DNA from: Plectrocnemia conspersa
Lineage: Eukaryota > Arthropoda > Insecta > Trichoptera > Polycentropodidae
DNA length: 64,000 bases
Reading direction: 5' to 3'
NCBI GenBank assembly: GCA_009617715.1
Contig: VTFK01000144.1
Coordinates: 310,001-374,000, forward strand
Shown here in pieces: positions 48,262 to 60,290 of this stretch. The translations under genes and the position numbers were made by a program. The notes under the pieces were generated by a model. That model made no database searches and was not told the origin of the DNA. It saw nothing but the letters and a program-made list of their open reading frames with translations. Within the stretch, counting starts at the first letter, position 1, and each line of letters opens with the position of its first letter.

Positions 48262-50884
48262 GTAATTTTATAATAAAATATATTTTTAAATAATAGTACA
48301 GAGTATCTAATAAAATATAAAAATTATAAAAGTGATTATTTATTTTTACAAATATTTATTAAAATATTTTAAAAACCATAAAAATATATACATATCCATT
48401 CATGAATTTTTGCATAATCTTAAATCAATTAATAGATAGATTTTAATTATATATAAAATTAATAATAATACAAAAAGACTAAATAGTTTGATATAGAATT
48501 TAATATTTTAGAATAATATTTATTTGCTGTATAATATTTGAGTTTTATGCATTATTTATTTAACATAGCTTCAATGTATTTCTTATCGTTTTAAATATAA
48601 AAATGATCTTTAAAACTGTTAAGCCAATTCATAATATATCTCAAACCATTTTAATAATAAAATAGCGATGTACCGTATCATAAATTCGCGAAAAATATTT
48701 TACCAAGACAAAAAATCGTAACGGTACTGCGATTTTTTACGCACATAAATCAATACATATTATACATGCAAGTGATGTAATATTTCTGTCAGATGGTCAG
48801 ATATTCATAAGTTAAACCGGTCACATCTTCCATGCTTATTTTTTTTATAAATAATACGTTTTTATGAGATTTCTCGTGCGAATCTTTTCGCAATAGAGAA
48901 CGGTTTTTGATGAATCTTTATCGGTTTCATAGAGTTGCTTATGTAATTTTATCTCACACATATACGAATATAAAATTTTATCGTCGTTTCTGTGATTTAA
49001 AATATTGTTATTAGCCATAAAAGATGTGCTATACCATAATGAGATAGTTGGAATGACAATTCTTGAGAACTTTCTTGTTTCTCGCGAAGGATAAGATGAT
49101 ATCATTTCTGAGATATTTTCTACAAAAATTTCCTCATACTGTTGTATAGAATTTGGTGTGAATTGAAAGAAAAAATATTTTATCACTTTTCCATCACGTG
49201 CAATATACACGTATAAAATTCACTGAAATCTTTAAATTTTAAACACAATTTATTATTGTAATAAATATTAAATATATTACAATAGATGACGCTAAAATTA
49301 CCTAAATATAAATGCTTTTCTTCACGTATTATAAATGCTTTTTTATCTTCTTTATTAAAGTATATGTATTACGATTTCTAAAATTACAAATTAAACCTTT
49401 AATAATTATTGATTTTCTAAAAATACAATATTTTTATTTTATATTAATTTAATAAATATTTTACGTTATAATATTTTAAAAAACATCATATTTTATTTCT
49501 GTAGTATAATATCTGGCTCTTATGATAGATATATAAATAAGGGATAGACTTTATTTTTCTATGAAAAATATAGTTATATATTCTACATATTTATATATGT
49601 ATATTATGTGATCCCTTGATAAATGCCGTTTTTTTAAAGCAGCATAAAATATTTTTTTTATATTTATTTTTAATTTAATAATTTAAATACATATTTTTTC
49701 TAAAGATATAACCTTTTTCTACTTTTGGTCATTTTATAAATTTCATTAGCATAAAATATTGGTGGTTTTAATGCAAAATATTTCGAGATCCTGTTTTTCA
49801 CATCGTCTGCATTTTGATTTTTTTGAACGAAATAAATTATATTTTTTAAGAGCAAGGATTTAGAGAATAAAGTGATTAAGATAAAACCTTCCAGCCAGTT
49901 TCCATAATTTTATTGAAAGTTAATTTCACTATATGTAAATGTGCATTGTCATGTTTTAATTAAAACTTTTCGATTTCGGTTGATGTGATTTTTTATTACA
50001 GTTGAAAATACAGTTGTTTGGTCAGATTTTTGTAATGCACAATCCCACCTAACATACAAAATATTTTTTTTTATATTGATCTTGGGATGCGAGGTAGATT
50101 TTGCTACTTAACCTTTAGATAACCACTGTATCTTTAACGATTGTTGCCGTACAACATCCATTTCTCATTTCTGGATAATAAATAATCGAGGAAAAGCGAC
50201 TTAACTTCAAGATTTAGAAGCTCAATAGATTTGTTTTCTACGCTCAATTCGCGTGGAAAGTATACACGATGTTTCCAAGCCTTCCAATTTTTTTAATGTT
50301 GAATTAGACTGGTTAGACAACCGAAGGATAGTTAATGGATAGTTTCCATTTCTGAAGTCAAGATATCATCGTCTTTGCTGGACTCACAAAACCCGGAATA
50401 TTTTTACTGTCGTAATTTCTCGTTTTAATTTTAAAATAATCTTTGTCATTTACAGATAACAAATAAATCACCTACTACTTTACAAATGTTAAAACATAGC
50501 CGTAGTTGACATTTTTTTTAAATAAAATAATTTTTTTATTATTTTTTTACTTGGTAAAAATGAGATAATGTACTAATCAGTGACATTTATTTTATTAATT
50601 AAAAACTATTATTACAGCTAAAATACTATGCATTACCTAGCTCGATTTTTATATTAATATTTTATTACAATACTCATCCGTGAGATCAGGAAAATCTAGA
50701 AAAACCTATTCTGTGATTATTAAAAAAAAACATAAAATTAATATGGGATTCAAACTCAGTTCTTTACGGTATTGTATCATTGATTTATCGTGTTGGTTGA
50801 TTATAAATAACTTATTTATATGTTCCTTTGTATAACATTTATGTATTCGATACACTAACTAATTTTTATTTTTTTTTGTTACAG
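48262..50884 (+). other. Presumed intron 1
   Basis: AT-rich sequence bounded by the candidate donor GTAATT and a strong acceptor. The acceptor has a long T tract then TTGTTACAG (ending 50884), with branch-point-like ACTAAC about 20 bases before. The intron contains a minus-strand frame (48845-49210; it opens with GTG, so the supported part is shorter) of no known family. It also holds unique patches at 48760-49200 and 50090-50400, and a reversed SINE family B copy near its 3' end. No other exon recognised. Confidence 0.4.
50667..50757 (-). mobile_element. tRNA-derived SINE, family B, copy 2 (fragment)
   Basis: Read on the minus strand, B-box-like GAGTTTGAATCCC (50757-50745) is followed by an AT-rich spacer and the tail GATTTTCCTGATCTCACGGA, then TGAGTATTG. 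Both pieces match copy 1 at 10705-10787 in order. It lies in presumed intron 1, antisense to the host gene, about 130 bases before the acceptor. Confidence 0.5.
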
Positions 50885-50940
50885 CAAAAATGAGAATAAT
50901 ATTGCCGCTCGTCGTGTGGCTTGCGTCAACGACATCATAC
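50885..50940 (+). CDS. First coding exon: signal peptide of an unknown secreted or membrane protein
   Basis: The exon begins after the acceptor TTTTTTGTTACAG and carries ATG at 50890 in the context CAAAAATG, close to the insect start consensus. It encodes 17 residues, MRIILPLVVWLASTTSY: a basic residue, a hydrophobic core (IILPLVVWLA), then small polar residues, the layout of a secretory signal peptide. It ends at 50940 on a codon boundary (phase 0), directly before a perfect GTAAGT donor. A branch-point-like ACTAAC lies about 20 bases before the acceptor. Reading on past the donor meets a stop at 51081, as expected for intron. The mature protein lies in later exons that I could not find in the window, so its family is unknown. 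Insect cell-surface Ig-domain and cuticular genes often have such leader exons before long introns, but nothing here chooses among them. Confidence 0.65.
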
Positions 50941-52840
50941 GTAAGTGTTATCTCATCTTGTTCAATATACTTTTTTCATCTCCGATATAAATCACACAAA
51001 TGGAGTGGCACTCAACCGGTCGCATCTGACATGACCTTACTTGCCACTGCGTTATTTTTTGCGCCGTTTTCCACTCTTTAGAAAGCATCGAAACTGTGAG
51101 AAAACGCGATGCATTGTTAGTTTGTAAAGTCAGTGTGAAAATTCGACAGAACAGATAACAGGACGCCCCGGCGAATAACGTTTCACTTTCTAAACCAACG
51201 CTATTTGCATGTAAAATTTTCAGCGAGCTCCATTGCTAATGCATATGTAGAAAACAAATTGCTTAGAAAAATAAATTTCGAACGGTCATCGCGTTTTCTG
51301 ATTTCATTCGCTCTGTTAATTCTGGACCCAGTTATATATCGATAATATTATCAAAATTATATGATATGAATAATAACAGTTGTCGTGCGTAAATCAGTTT
51401 TGAATCACGACCGCGATAAAACAGAATCGCAGTACCACAGTATGTCTGGTTATTTATGATGATAAGATTTTATGCCATTGAAACGCATGATATAAATAAT
51501 TACACTGTGAACTTTCATCTCTCATAAAAGGTTCGGCTTATAAATAAAGTCTACAATATAATCTTTAATGTTTATACGAGATCGTTGACTCGAGCGGTCC
51601 GTTGGTGAATTTCCTGGCATTAATTAGCTCATTGTGTTATTGTATTTGGGAATATGACCTTCTGACTAAAAAAGAATATGACTATGGCTGTAAATTACCA
51701 TATGATTTGAACTATTTTTATGGCGTGTAGGAAGGCAAATTGTAAATTGTACCAAAACAATGTTGAGTCCGATTTCTTGTAATTCATAGTTTGCATACAT
51801 TTAATAAAATCTTTAGAAGTGATAAGAATTATATGAAGACATTTTTACTCTTAATATAATACTTACTAAAGTAATTTTTCTCTTCAGTTTCTAAATTTTT
51901 TTTGATGTCAATTGTATTTTTTTTTTATGTTATATATAAAAAATATTATAATTTATTCTTACGTATAATAGATTCATTACGAAATCTTAAAAGATAGAAT
52001 CGTATTTTTATTAAAAAAAAATATAATTTACATTGTGAATAATTGCTGTTAAAAATGTTTTCATAACTTAATCTGTATTTTAATAATTTTAATTAAAATA
52101 AATAACAGATATTCACATTTAATTTAAAGTAATATTATTCTTAATACAATCAATTTCTTCAAATTAGGTCTATTTAAAAATGCCCCATCTACAAATTAAA
52201 TACGACTTAGAAATATGTATACATTTTAAAACGAGTGTTGTGATGTTCTGTTTATTAAAACTAATATGCAATATTTTTTTTAAGGTCCTAAGTATATGTT
52301 TACTCTCTTCTCCTACAAATATATATACGTTAAAATATTCCATATTATGAAAGTGGTATTTTGTAACGAGCTACAAATTACTGTGCTAAAAACTATTTAG
52401 TTAGCGGATCGCAAACAGTGCGCCTTATTCGTCGCGTCTAATTAGACAAACTCTCGCCATTTCTTAGCTTTTCCATCCATCGCCTAATTGGGCACAGCAT
52501 CCGCAGCTGGTCTTCTTCTCATTGTCTCCTCCGTGTGTCACCGGACCACAATGTGCAGCGTATTTTCATGTAATTGAGCCGACATAGTCCAAAGAGAGAC
52601 ATTCGCGATCATTAGCCGCAGAAAAGACTCTTTTGTCGTTTGGATTTTGCGGCTTTGCACGAAAGTATCACAATCCATAAAACGGTAAAAACAATATTAA
52701 AAAAAAATTTTAAAAATACTTGCCTACCTAGTTTTGTTTTATACTGTTACAGACATAATCCATGTGCTTCTTTATTGGTATTTTAAGTAATGAAAACATA
52801 TTTAAAACCTCTAAATCGTCCAGCGCCCTTTTGATTTCAT
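50941..52840 (+). other. Presumed intron 2, proximal part, with islands
   Basis: Starts with the GTAAGT donor. Mixed-composition patches lie at 50960-51740 and 52380-52690. The second contains TCTAATTAGA, CCTAATTGGG and GCAGCTGG within about 100 bp: homeodomain-type cores and an E-box, compatible with an intronic enhancer. No acceptor-bounded exon continuing in phase 0 was recognised. Confidence 0.35.
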
Positions 52841-53900
52841 TATTATAGTATATTTTATTTTTATTTATTTTTGAGATAATAAACTATTTATAAAAAATCA
52901 AAGAACGCAGATTTAGTAAGCTATGTAATCCAAAAATCTGCTTTTTGGGTAAAAAATGTTAATGACCCTGAACTTCTAATTATTTGTACTCATAGTACTG
53001 AGAAATAACCTAACGAGGCTTAATTATGTAGCAATTAAAAATGCTTACAAAATTGTTTTTATATAATGAAAGGCTACTTTCTTGTTCTTTATCATTTACA
53101 TTTATATTTAATAATATCTGTAAGACTTCTAAATTTTATTTAAATTTATTAAAAATCATTAAAATGTAATGTGATGTGTTTTATAAAATAAATTTGATAA
53201 ATTATTATCAAAATCTATTATTTTTTTGTGGAGAGATAATAAATTTAGCTAAGAATCTATGTTTTAGTTTATTATTTAATAAAATAACTTCTTAATTTAT
53301 TACTGTAATATTCTGTTACCAGTTTATTTTTATTTGTTCAAGTTTTTTTAATTTAATGTATTTTATTTTATAAAATACATATGATAAACTACAATCAAAG
53401 TCTATAATATTATTTTTTGGATGTGATAGTAAATTAAAATCAGCTTCTGTAACTTATTTTAATTATTAATTTACAGAATAAACACAATTTATTCCTATAA
53501 AATTTTGTTAATCTTTGTTTTGATTTGATCTATCTAAACATTTTCTGGTAACAGTATGGAATAACCTCACAATTTGTTATTATAAAATGCTGTTAATCTA
53601 AAAATATTAATAAAATAATATTCTATTTATATATCTATACATTTTCTGTTACTAATTATTTATTTTTGATTGAGTTCATCCAAATTTTATGCCGAGAAAA
53701 TTATTAAATAAACTTGTAACTGTAAACATATGATGACTTTCTTTATGGGGAGATAAAAAAAATCAACCAAAAGTGTATGTTTTGGATAAAATATAATTTT
53801 ATTATTATTATCAAATGCTGGTACTCTAAGAATATTACTTAAATAAAATCTCAATTTATTGCTTTGACCTTTTAATTACATCATTTCTACATTAATCCTT
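52840..53900. repeat. Degenerate tandem array, family G
   Basis: GAGATAATAAA with nearby AATC and AGC recurs near 52871, 53231 (GAGATAATAAATTTAGC), 53423 (GTGATAGTAAATTAAAATC) and 53746 (GGGAGATAAAAAAAATC). Most copies are followed by a TTANTTNAATAAAATA or TTTAATTATTAATTT stretch and a TTNTGTTACCAG-type phrase (about 53310 and 53545). Intervals are multiples of roughly 180 bp. The units are strongly diverged. Confidence 0.4.
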
Positions 53901-54640
53901 TGACTATAAAAAAATGATAGTCATTAAAGTATTTGCCTTTCCATTTAGTCAATCTTTTTAGCTTTGTCTTAAAAGGTTAGATCATCGTTAAATAAAAATA
54001 TTATATATTACTGCGCATTACGCTTATATTTTATTTATATTAAATTATGAACATAGTTTATTTATATAAATAAACACTTAAGTTTTCATAGCTACAATAA
54101 TAAAGAGTTAAAAATTATTTAATTTACGTCAATGCATCCCAAAAAAAATGTGTACAAATATTTATATTATAGCGTTATTGCTGAAAATAAATCAATAGCT
54201 TTGTCCAATACTATGCTGTTATATGTGACATTATATACTTCAAACTATACTCGAAAACACAAGCGCTGATAATTAATTTAATTATGTATTGTATAAATTC
54301 TTTACAAGCAGCTTGTCGACGCGACTCGAGAGAATCATATTCCAAGAATTTGGGAAATATAAATTGATAATGAAAAACCTTTTTTAGAATTTTTTTAACA
54401 AATCCTAATATTGCATATGTAATTTAAATGAAAATGAAAGCTTTAGTCCATTTGAAATAATACATATTTATAATCAAAATTAAGTAGTGTTCTTGTTCTA
54501 GAATAAGTCATAAAATAAATGGTTTTTATGCTAAATGGTAATAGCACTTAGATTTTCAACATTAATATATTATAAATAATAAGATCATATTAATTATTTC
54601 ATACATTTATTAAAATTATTTTATAGGTGATTTACTTTTT
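53900..54640. other. AT-rich spacer, no gene seen
   Basis: Nothing recognised. Confidence 0.45.
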
Positions 54641-55150
54641 CATTGACTTCCTATAATGATATTCTTTATAACCCGAGGGTCATTATTCTTTACGCCTCAT
54701 ATGGTCTACGGGAAAATCTACTAAAAAGGCTATATGAGTATTATTAATGGTTACAGATATCTTTCATTATACTATATGCACGTTTTTATGCAAAACTATC
54801 CACATTTCATCTCATCTCACTCTAAACTTTCTCGATGTAAAATACGCGGTCAGAATGCTAATGCCGGTGCCTTTTATAATGCCCATGTTGGAATAAGACT
54901 CCACGGCCATATCTCATCAGCCACGCAAGGATGTCGAGACAACATCCTCAAACGGAGAACGATCCTGGTTGTCGAATCCTGCGTTGTTAGCATACGCAAT
55001 CAGCTAACTAGCCGACTCGACGATTCGAAATCGAAACCTTCAAACCCACGCGGAAAAATTGGCACCCGACATTTGCGTTTTTTATTCATTGTCTCTGTAT
55101 ATGCAAATATGACATGTGGGCGCTCGAGACACTGAGTCACCCGGAACAAG
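54640..55150. other. Higher-GC island with a 133-codon frame, unrecognised
   Basis: An ATG frame (54734-55135, +) crosses a CpG-bearing patch. The predicted chain is basic, with no signal peptide and no family I know. On the other strand TATAAAAG lies at 54878-54871, a TATA-box match, but no gene is evident downstream of it on that strand. It may be conserved non-coding DNA in the presumed second intron. Confidence 0.25.
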
Positions 55151-55500
55151 CCTTAATAAAAATTTACATAGACTAAATCTATAAATTTTGTAATTATAAA
55201 CATTGTCACCGCTTGCCATATTAAGATAAATATTTTTTTAATTAATATCACATTTATTACAAACTGTGTTATATTACACCATTTTTAATTTTAATTAATA
55301 TAAAATAAAACAGCTTCTCAAACGATTAAGATCTAAAATAGAACGCCGACGCCATATATGCACATAATGGGTTCGTTGCTTTACCACCCGTCGATGTCTT
55401 TTCACTTTCATGTGTACAAATATATTACTTTTTGTGTTGTACATTTTTATGAAACACTAAAAAATTATCTTACACAAATTATTCATGTATTTTTTTAACG
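55150..55500. other. Spacer, no gene seen
   Basis: AT-rich with one small richer patch near 55330-55420. Confidence 0.45.
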
Positions 55501-57600
55501 TAAACAACATATTTTAATGATTTGCTATTAAGAAATATTTATTTACTACATTACGTGTAATATATACATAGCTCATTTATTAAATTAATTATACAAGATC
55601 ATTATATAATAAAATGTGATGTATATCATAAAATATAAGTTTCTATACAGCAAACTTAAAAGTTGCCATTAAAAGCATTGAGTGCTCAAGTGCATTTTTC
55701 TACTAATTAAATTTCATATTAAGCAATTAAAAAACTGGTTTATGAATTGATTGCAGTTTTTCAGTGTAAATAAAAGTATATTTACAACATATTTTTAATT
55801 GAATGTTATGAATTGAAATTAATGAATTATTTTAGTATCTTTTAATAATTATATTTGTCCAAATAAAATTAAATAAATTAATAAAACATTTATACATAAA
55901 GATAAATTAGATTGTGTCAGAATGTAAAGTATTAGTATTAAAAATTTAGTTCATATTAAAAAAAAATGTTTTATGTGAAATTAAAAAAAAAATACAATTA
56001 AAATATATTTATATTTACGTTCTTATAATATTCATATACTAAAAAAAAGCGATAAAAAATATTTTTTAAATTATTTTTAATTAGCAAAACTAGACATTAA
56101 ATTTTATTTTTCCTACAATATGTTTCACTGTATTTTTATGTTTACTATTGAAATAATTAAATGTTTATTTTTTAATAATGCGTTAATTATTCATTAAATA
56201 ATATTTTTTTAATTCTGCGTTTACATTTTAGTATTAAAATAATTTTAGAATAAAACTTTGATTTACTGCAAATATATTTATAATATTTTCACATTTAATT
56301 AATATTTTATCTAAAAATGTTTTATTATTTTATAAAAAAAAATTAAATAAACTTAGGTATTAAACTTTGAATTGAGCAGCAATTTTAATGTTTATTTTAA
56401 TTCGTATATTTTTTTATTATTTTTACATTACAATTTCACACAAATAAATGTGATATTAGTTGAAAATCTGTTTATATTTTATTAATTAATTTTATTTAGA
56501 GCTTTATTTATAAATATAACTAGAAGTAAAAATTCATTAGTTAAATTAATTAAAAATATATTTTACGTCAAAGTGTATTGAAAATATTTTTACTGTAAAA
56601 TGTAACACAATTAAATGATTATTTTTTTGATTGATTTTCCTATAAGACTTGAGATATAAATTTTATTTTGCGTTATATAACTTTTTTTTTTAACTTAAAA
56701 ACATGTTTTTATACTATAAACTATATTTATTATAATCTTACAGTACAGTATGAGACAATTACTTATTTAGTGCTGAATACGTTAATATTTCCTTAAATGC
56801 GTTTTATAGACTTTACGTAAAAATATAAGTATTCAAAGGTATTAGGGTTGAAATTTTATGGTTTATTCTAATTTAGAACATTTTTTTTATTACAAACTAT
56901 ATTAATACTATCATATTTTTACAATCAATTGTGATTTACATTAAATACATTATTATTTTATTAAATGATTTTTACAAAACTTTGAGTAAGCATATAGGTA
57001 TATGTTTTACGGATTATTGCTTAAATAGGAATTGCGCAGAGCAAATATTTATAACAGCTAAAACTCTGATCATATATGAGCAATATCACATATATGTATA
57101 TTTAAGAATACGTCAATATATATATATATATAAATATAATTTAAAAGATGGTATGATTTACGTATATTTTTTCTAATTACACAATTTTTTACTTGAAAAT
57201 AAAGAGTAGTTAAATATATTTGACAATCAAACAATCACTTCAAAATTATCGTTGTGTGGAATTTACGTGTACGCAATTTTTATTTGCGCAATAATCCTGA
57301 TGTTAATTTCAATTTAAAACATGTTTTTCCCTACAAACTATAAATTTATAATATGAAACAATTAAATGTTTTTTTCTGTAAAAATGCGTTGATATTTTAT
57401 TAAATGATCTTCTTATGGTAGAAATAAAAATATTAAAAGATTCAGAAACTGGTTTTTTATTGTTCTTTTTAATTAATCATAAAATGTGGCATAATTAAAT
57501 GTTATTTTTCGTAAAACTATACTATTATTTTATTGAATTCTTTATTTGAGATATTAGGTTTGGGTTTGGAATTTTATTTGCATTATAATTAAATAAAATA
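55500..57600. repeat. Degenerate tandem array, family H (unit about 150 bp)
   Basis: The phrase AATTAAATGTTTATTTTTT, then TAATAATGCGTT and ATTAAAT, recurs at about 56151, 56605, 56757, 57357 and 57492. Spacings are 454, 152, 600 and 135 bp, close to multiples of 150. TTTTATTTGAGATATNAG/TTTGGAATTTTATTTG-type phrases lie between anchors. A TGCTCAAGTGCATTTTT motif near 55684 links its left end to repeat family I. Confidence 0.5.
57116..57132. repeat. (TA)n microsatellite
   Basis: An alternating TA run inside array H. Confidence 0.8.
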
Positions 57601-57825
57601 TTGTAATAAATCACAATGTTTTACTATATGTATATAAATAAACTACATTAGAAATTGAAAAACGCTTAGATCTATATAGGATTCTAACTTAGGGTTTTCT
57701 ATTTTTTTTTATGCTACATTTTTTTTTCTATGCTAAAATTAATATAAAAATTATTTTCTTAAAACATATTTTAGTCGTGTTTTTTTTGCTGCTCAGTGTT
57801 GCCATATAGTGCATTTTCAGTCTAG

Positions 57826-57865
57826 GTCAAAAGCAATAAAATCGTGCTATTGCAGTGAAAACGCG
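57826..57865 (+). repeat. Solo partial copy of the long hairpin's inner arm and loop
   Basis: GTCAAAAGCAATAAAATCGT, then G, is identical to 57991-58011 in the hairpin just downstream. After a short divergent piece come TTGCAGTG and AAAACG, matching the hairpin loop TTGCAGTGGGAACG. It is therefore a truncated, non-palindromic relative about 165 bp from the full copy. Confidence 0.7.
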
Positions 57866-57923
57866 TTTATATTTAGACTTTTTATAACATTACTATGAGT
57901 TAGAACCGAATAAAGAACATCTA

Positions 57924-58128
57924 AACCAAATTTTGACCAATAGGATAGCGCAAAAAACAATTATCCCTTCTCAGAAGTCAAAAATCCACGTCAAAAGCAA
58001 TAAAATCGTGCCGGCGCCGTTGCAGTGGGAACGGCGCCGACACGATTTTATTGCTTTTGACGTGAATTTTTGCCTTCTGAGAAGTGATAATTGTTTTTGC
58101 GCTCTCCTATTGACCAAAATTTGGTTTG
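57924..58128. mobile_element. 205-bp near-perfect inverted repeat (long hairpin)
   Basis: Arms 57924-58022 and 58031-58128 pair over about 98 bases with roughly seven mismatches and one gap, around the 8-base loop GCAGTGGG. The inner stem is GC-rich (CCGGCGCCGTT against AACGGCGCCGA); the outer stem is AT-rich (AAACCAAATTTTG). It is a foldback or MITE-type element, or a possible source of long hairpin RNA. Flanking target duplications are not clear. A 135-codon frame over it (57933-58340, opening with TTG) comes from the palindrome and is not counted as a gene. Confidence 0.8.
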
Positions 58129-58129
58129 A

Positions 58130-58740
58130 ATATATTTTAATCAGCCTTCTTATATTAATAGTCCATAGTAATATCGGTAAGGATAGCTATTATATTTTCA
58201 AAACATTGTTTAATATTAAAATGCAGATAAACTATGGAGCAATATGTGAGTTAAAATGTCTGTCTGTACTTATTCTTCCCCTGAGAGATGAGTTGGCTTT
58301 TTATTTTGGACTTGACCTAATGAAAGTTCTTAAACTATAATTTGTTTTAGAAATTTTATATGGTTTGGGTTTGCACAGCAAATGGACGTTTCGCAACTGT
58401 CAAATTGAGCTTAATGGGCATTTTAGAGCAGCATATTATCAGTTAAATCATATTTTCGCTAGTAGTAATATGAATCTACTGGTGAAAATGTATTTAGATT
58501 TCACTTGTGAAAGTGTAACTTCGCTAAAATTGTATGGCACATAAAAAAATATTAATACTACAAACTGGTAAAATATTTTTCTCTTAAAAAAAATTATGTT
58601 GATGTTTACCATATATTTTTTAACCCATTATCATTCTTCTCAAGACGTGAAGGATTACGTTTTAATGTATATTTATTGTTAACACTAAGTTATCTTTTAC
58701 CCATAACATCTTAATTTATTCTTAAGATATTTTCACGGGT
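58130..58740. other. Mixed spacer, no gene seen
   Basis: GACGTTTCGCAACTGTCAAA with GCTTAATGGGCATTTT (about 58386-58425) may be a diverged reverse copy of repeat family I. Nothing else. Confidence 0.4.
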
Positions 58741-59820
58741 TTTATGTGCATATGATTCACAGAATTGAAAGCTTTACATATGAAGTTAAGTCAGGAAGTT
58801 CCCACGTTATTATCCTAGCCTGGGCAGATGCGCTGAGCGCAAATCATTCGCGATGGGCGTCTATTAAGCGTTATAAATTATTGGTCAGTCCAGCTTTGAT
58901 GTGCGCAATTAACCGTGAAATAATGATGAGAGGTGCGCAAATATCCCGTCGTTTCTGATTCGTAATGAAATTGTTCTTTTGCGAAACGTCGGCGAAACGC
59001 CCACTGTTAGAATTAGTTAAAACAATGCCGTTCACTTTTGCAACGTTTAAGCACCCACGACGTGTGATTGATTTAATTAAATCTAGACTATGCTTATCAT
59101 AGGTGTAATTAAAAAGCTTTAAAAAATCTCATCATTTGTTATTAAGTGAAGCTTCACAAGTATTTAAAGGTTGCTTATTGAGGACGCTTATGATTTTCCT
59201 TTTCATGACGTCAACTTTGATACGGACTTTCGATCTTAGACTCAGACTTTCGAATATGACTCAAAAATGTGCGAATTAAACACCACCGCCGCATCGGTAG
59301 GTGTCACCCAAGAGGAGAAACGAGTTGGCATTGAAGAGGTTGCGCAACAGTGACGTCACTGTCGTCTCTCAACCGTCTGCCCACGCGAGAAAACAGCTGC
59401 TGCTGATCTTTCGAACACAAATATGAATACGAAAAAAAACATATGCGTTGGCCTTATTAGCCTTTGAGCAGCAAGGCCAAACAGCCTTAATGGGTCACGT
59501 CGGTAACAATGAAACGGAAAATTTGAAGGGTGTGGCGCTCGAGAGGTTAAATCGCGGCGCACGATTGATACAGTTCGATATATTGAACTTTTTTCCATAT
59601 ACATACACTCAAAACCCTATATTTTTTATGATAAAATTTAATATCAAACAAACATTAATCACAATAAAAACAATAGTTGGTAGATTGCGAAAAAAAAATG
59701 CTGAAAAGTAAGCAATTTTTTACTTGATTAAAATAAAAATCCATGCAAGCGTGAAACGTTTCTTACTAGCTGCATTTAAAACATTTATTACGCTTTCAAG
59801 TCCAAGTTCGATCCGCCTTC
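58740..59820. other. CpG-bearing islands, no gene recognised
   Basis: Patches at 58790-59070 and 59180-59580 are richer in G+C, with a palindromic CRE-like AGTGACGTCACT near 59350. GCGAAACGTCGGCGAAACGC at 58981 holds the family I core followed by a near-repeat of its first part. Frames of 70-87 codons on both strands match no family. It may be regulatory. Confidence 0.35.
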
Positions 59821-59964
59821 CACATGTATTATAAAAGGTTTCGATCTTATTATATACCGTCTAGGTACAAGCTGCCAGAGTCGGTAGGCTCAATAGGTGT
59901 GGTCTAGAGATTTGCACTTCCGCAATAACCGGTCCAATAATTAAATCTCGATACGTGAATTCGG

Positions 59965-60100
59965 TGCACACTGATTTTTTTTATTTTATTATTATTTAAC
60001 ATACAGCTTTGAGAATACGTGTAAGATGGGTGATCGAACCCGTGACCTTCCATGGTCTTAATGGACTATCCCACTGCCATCGGCTAGATTTGTGCGTGCA
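59965..60100 (-). repeat. tRNA-like relic, third type
   Basis: On the minus strand GATGGCAGTGGGATAGTCC (A-box-like) is followed about 25 bases on by GGTCACGGGTTCGATCACCC (B-box-like). An A-rich run (AATAATAAAATAAAAAAAATC) ends near 59972. Box spacing and an A-rich 3' end fit a short tRNA-derived SINE or retroposed tRNA. The anticodon arm and acceptor stem do not pair, so it is not a working tRNA. Only one copy was seen. Confidence 0.4.
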
Positions 60101-60290
60101 TGCAACCCATTGCTCCCATCGAAAGACCATAATTAACGTTTATCTCGCCCATAACCCATATTCACGGATGCTAGCTTGGTGCCTATCTATTCTAAAGATC
60201 TGTATCTGTAGTACGTGAACGGTGAGTGCACTTCCTAGCAGATGCGAAGTACTAATGAATTTCTATTCGATCATATCGGAGGTTGCACAC
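60100..60290. other. Small higher-GC patch
   Basis: Mixed sequence without recognised features. Confidence 0.4.

Noticed and set aside
48845..49210. 121-codon minus-strand frame
   Set aside because: It opens with GTG, so the eukaryotic frame is shorter. It lies inside the presumed intron and matches nothing known.
54734..55135. 133-codon ATG frame and an antisense TATAAAAG
   Set aside because: No family match. A TATA match with no gene downstream is expected by chance in AT-rich DNA.
57933..58340. 135-codon open frame
   Set aside because: It opens with TTG and runs through the 205-bp palindrome, so its length is a by-product of the inverted repeat and local composition.
59800..59825. Another B-box-like string
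   Set aside because: AAGTTCGATCCG is too short a match, with no A box or tail.
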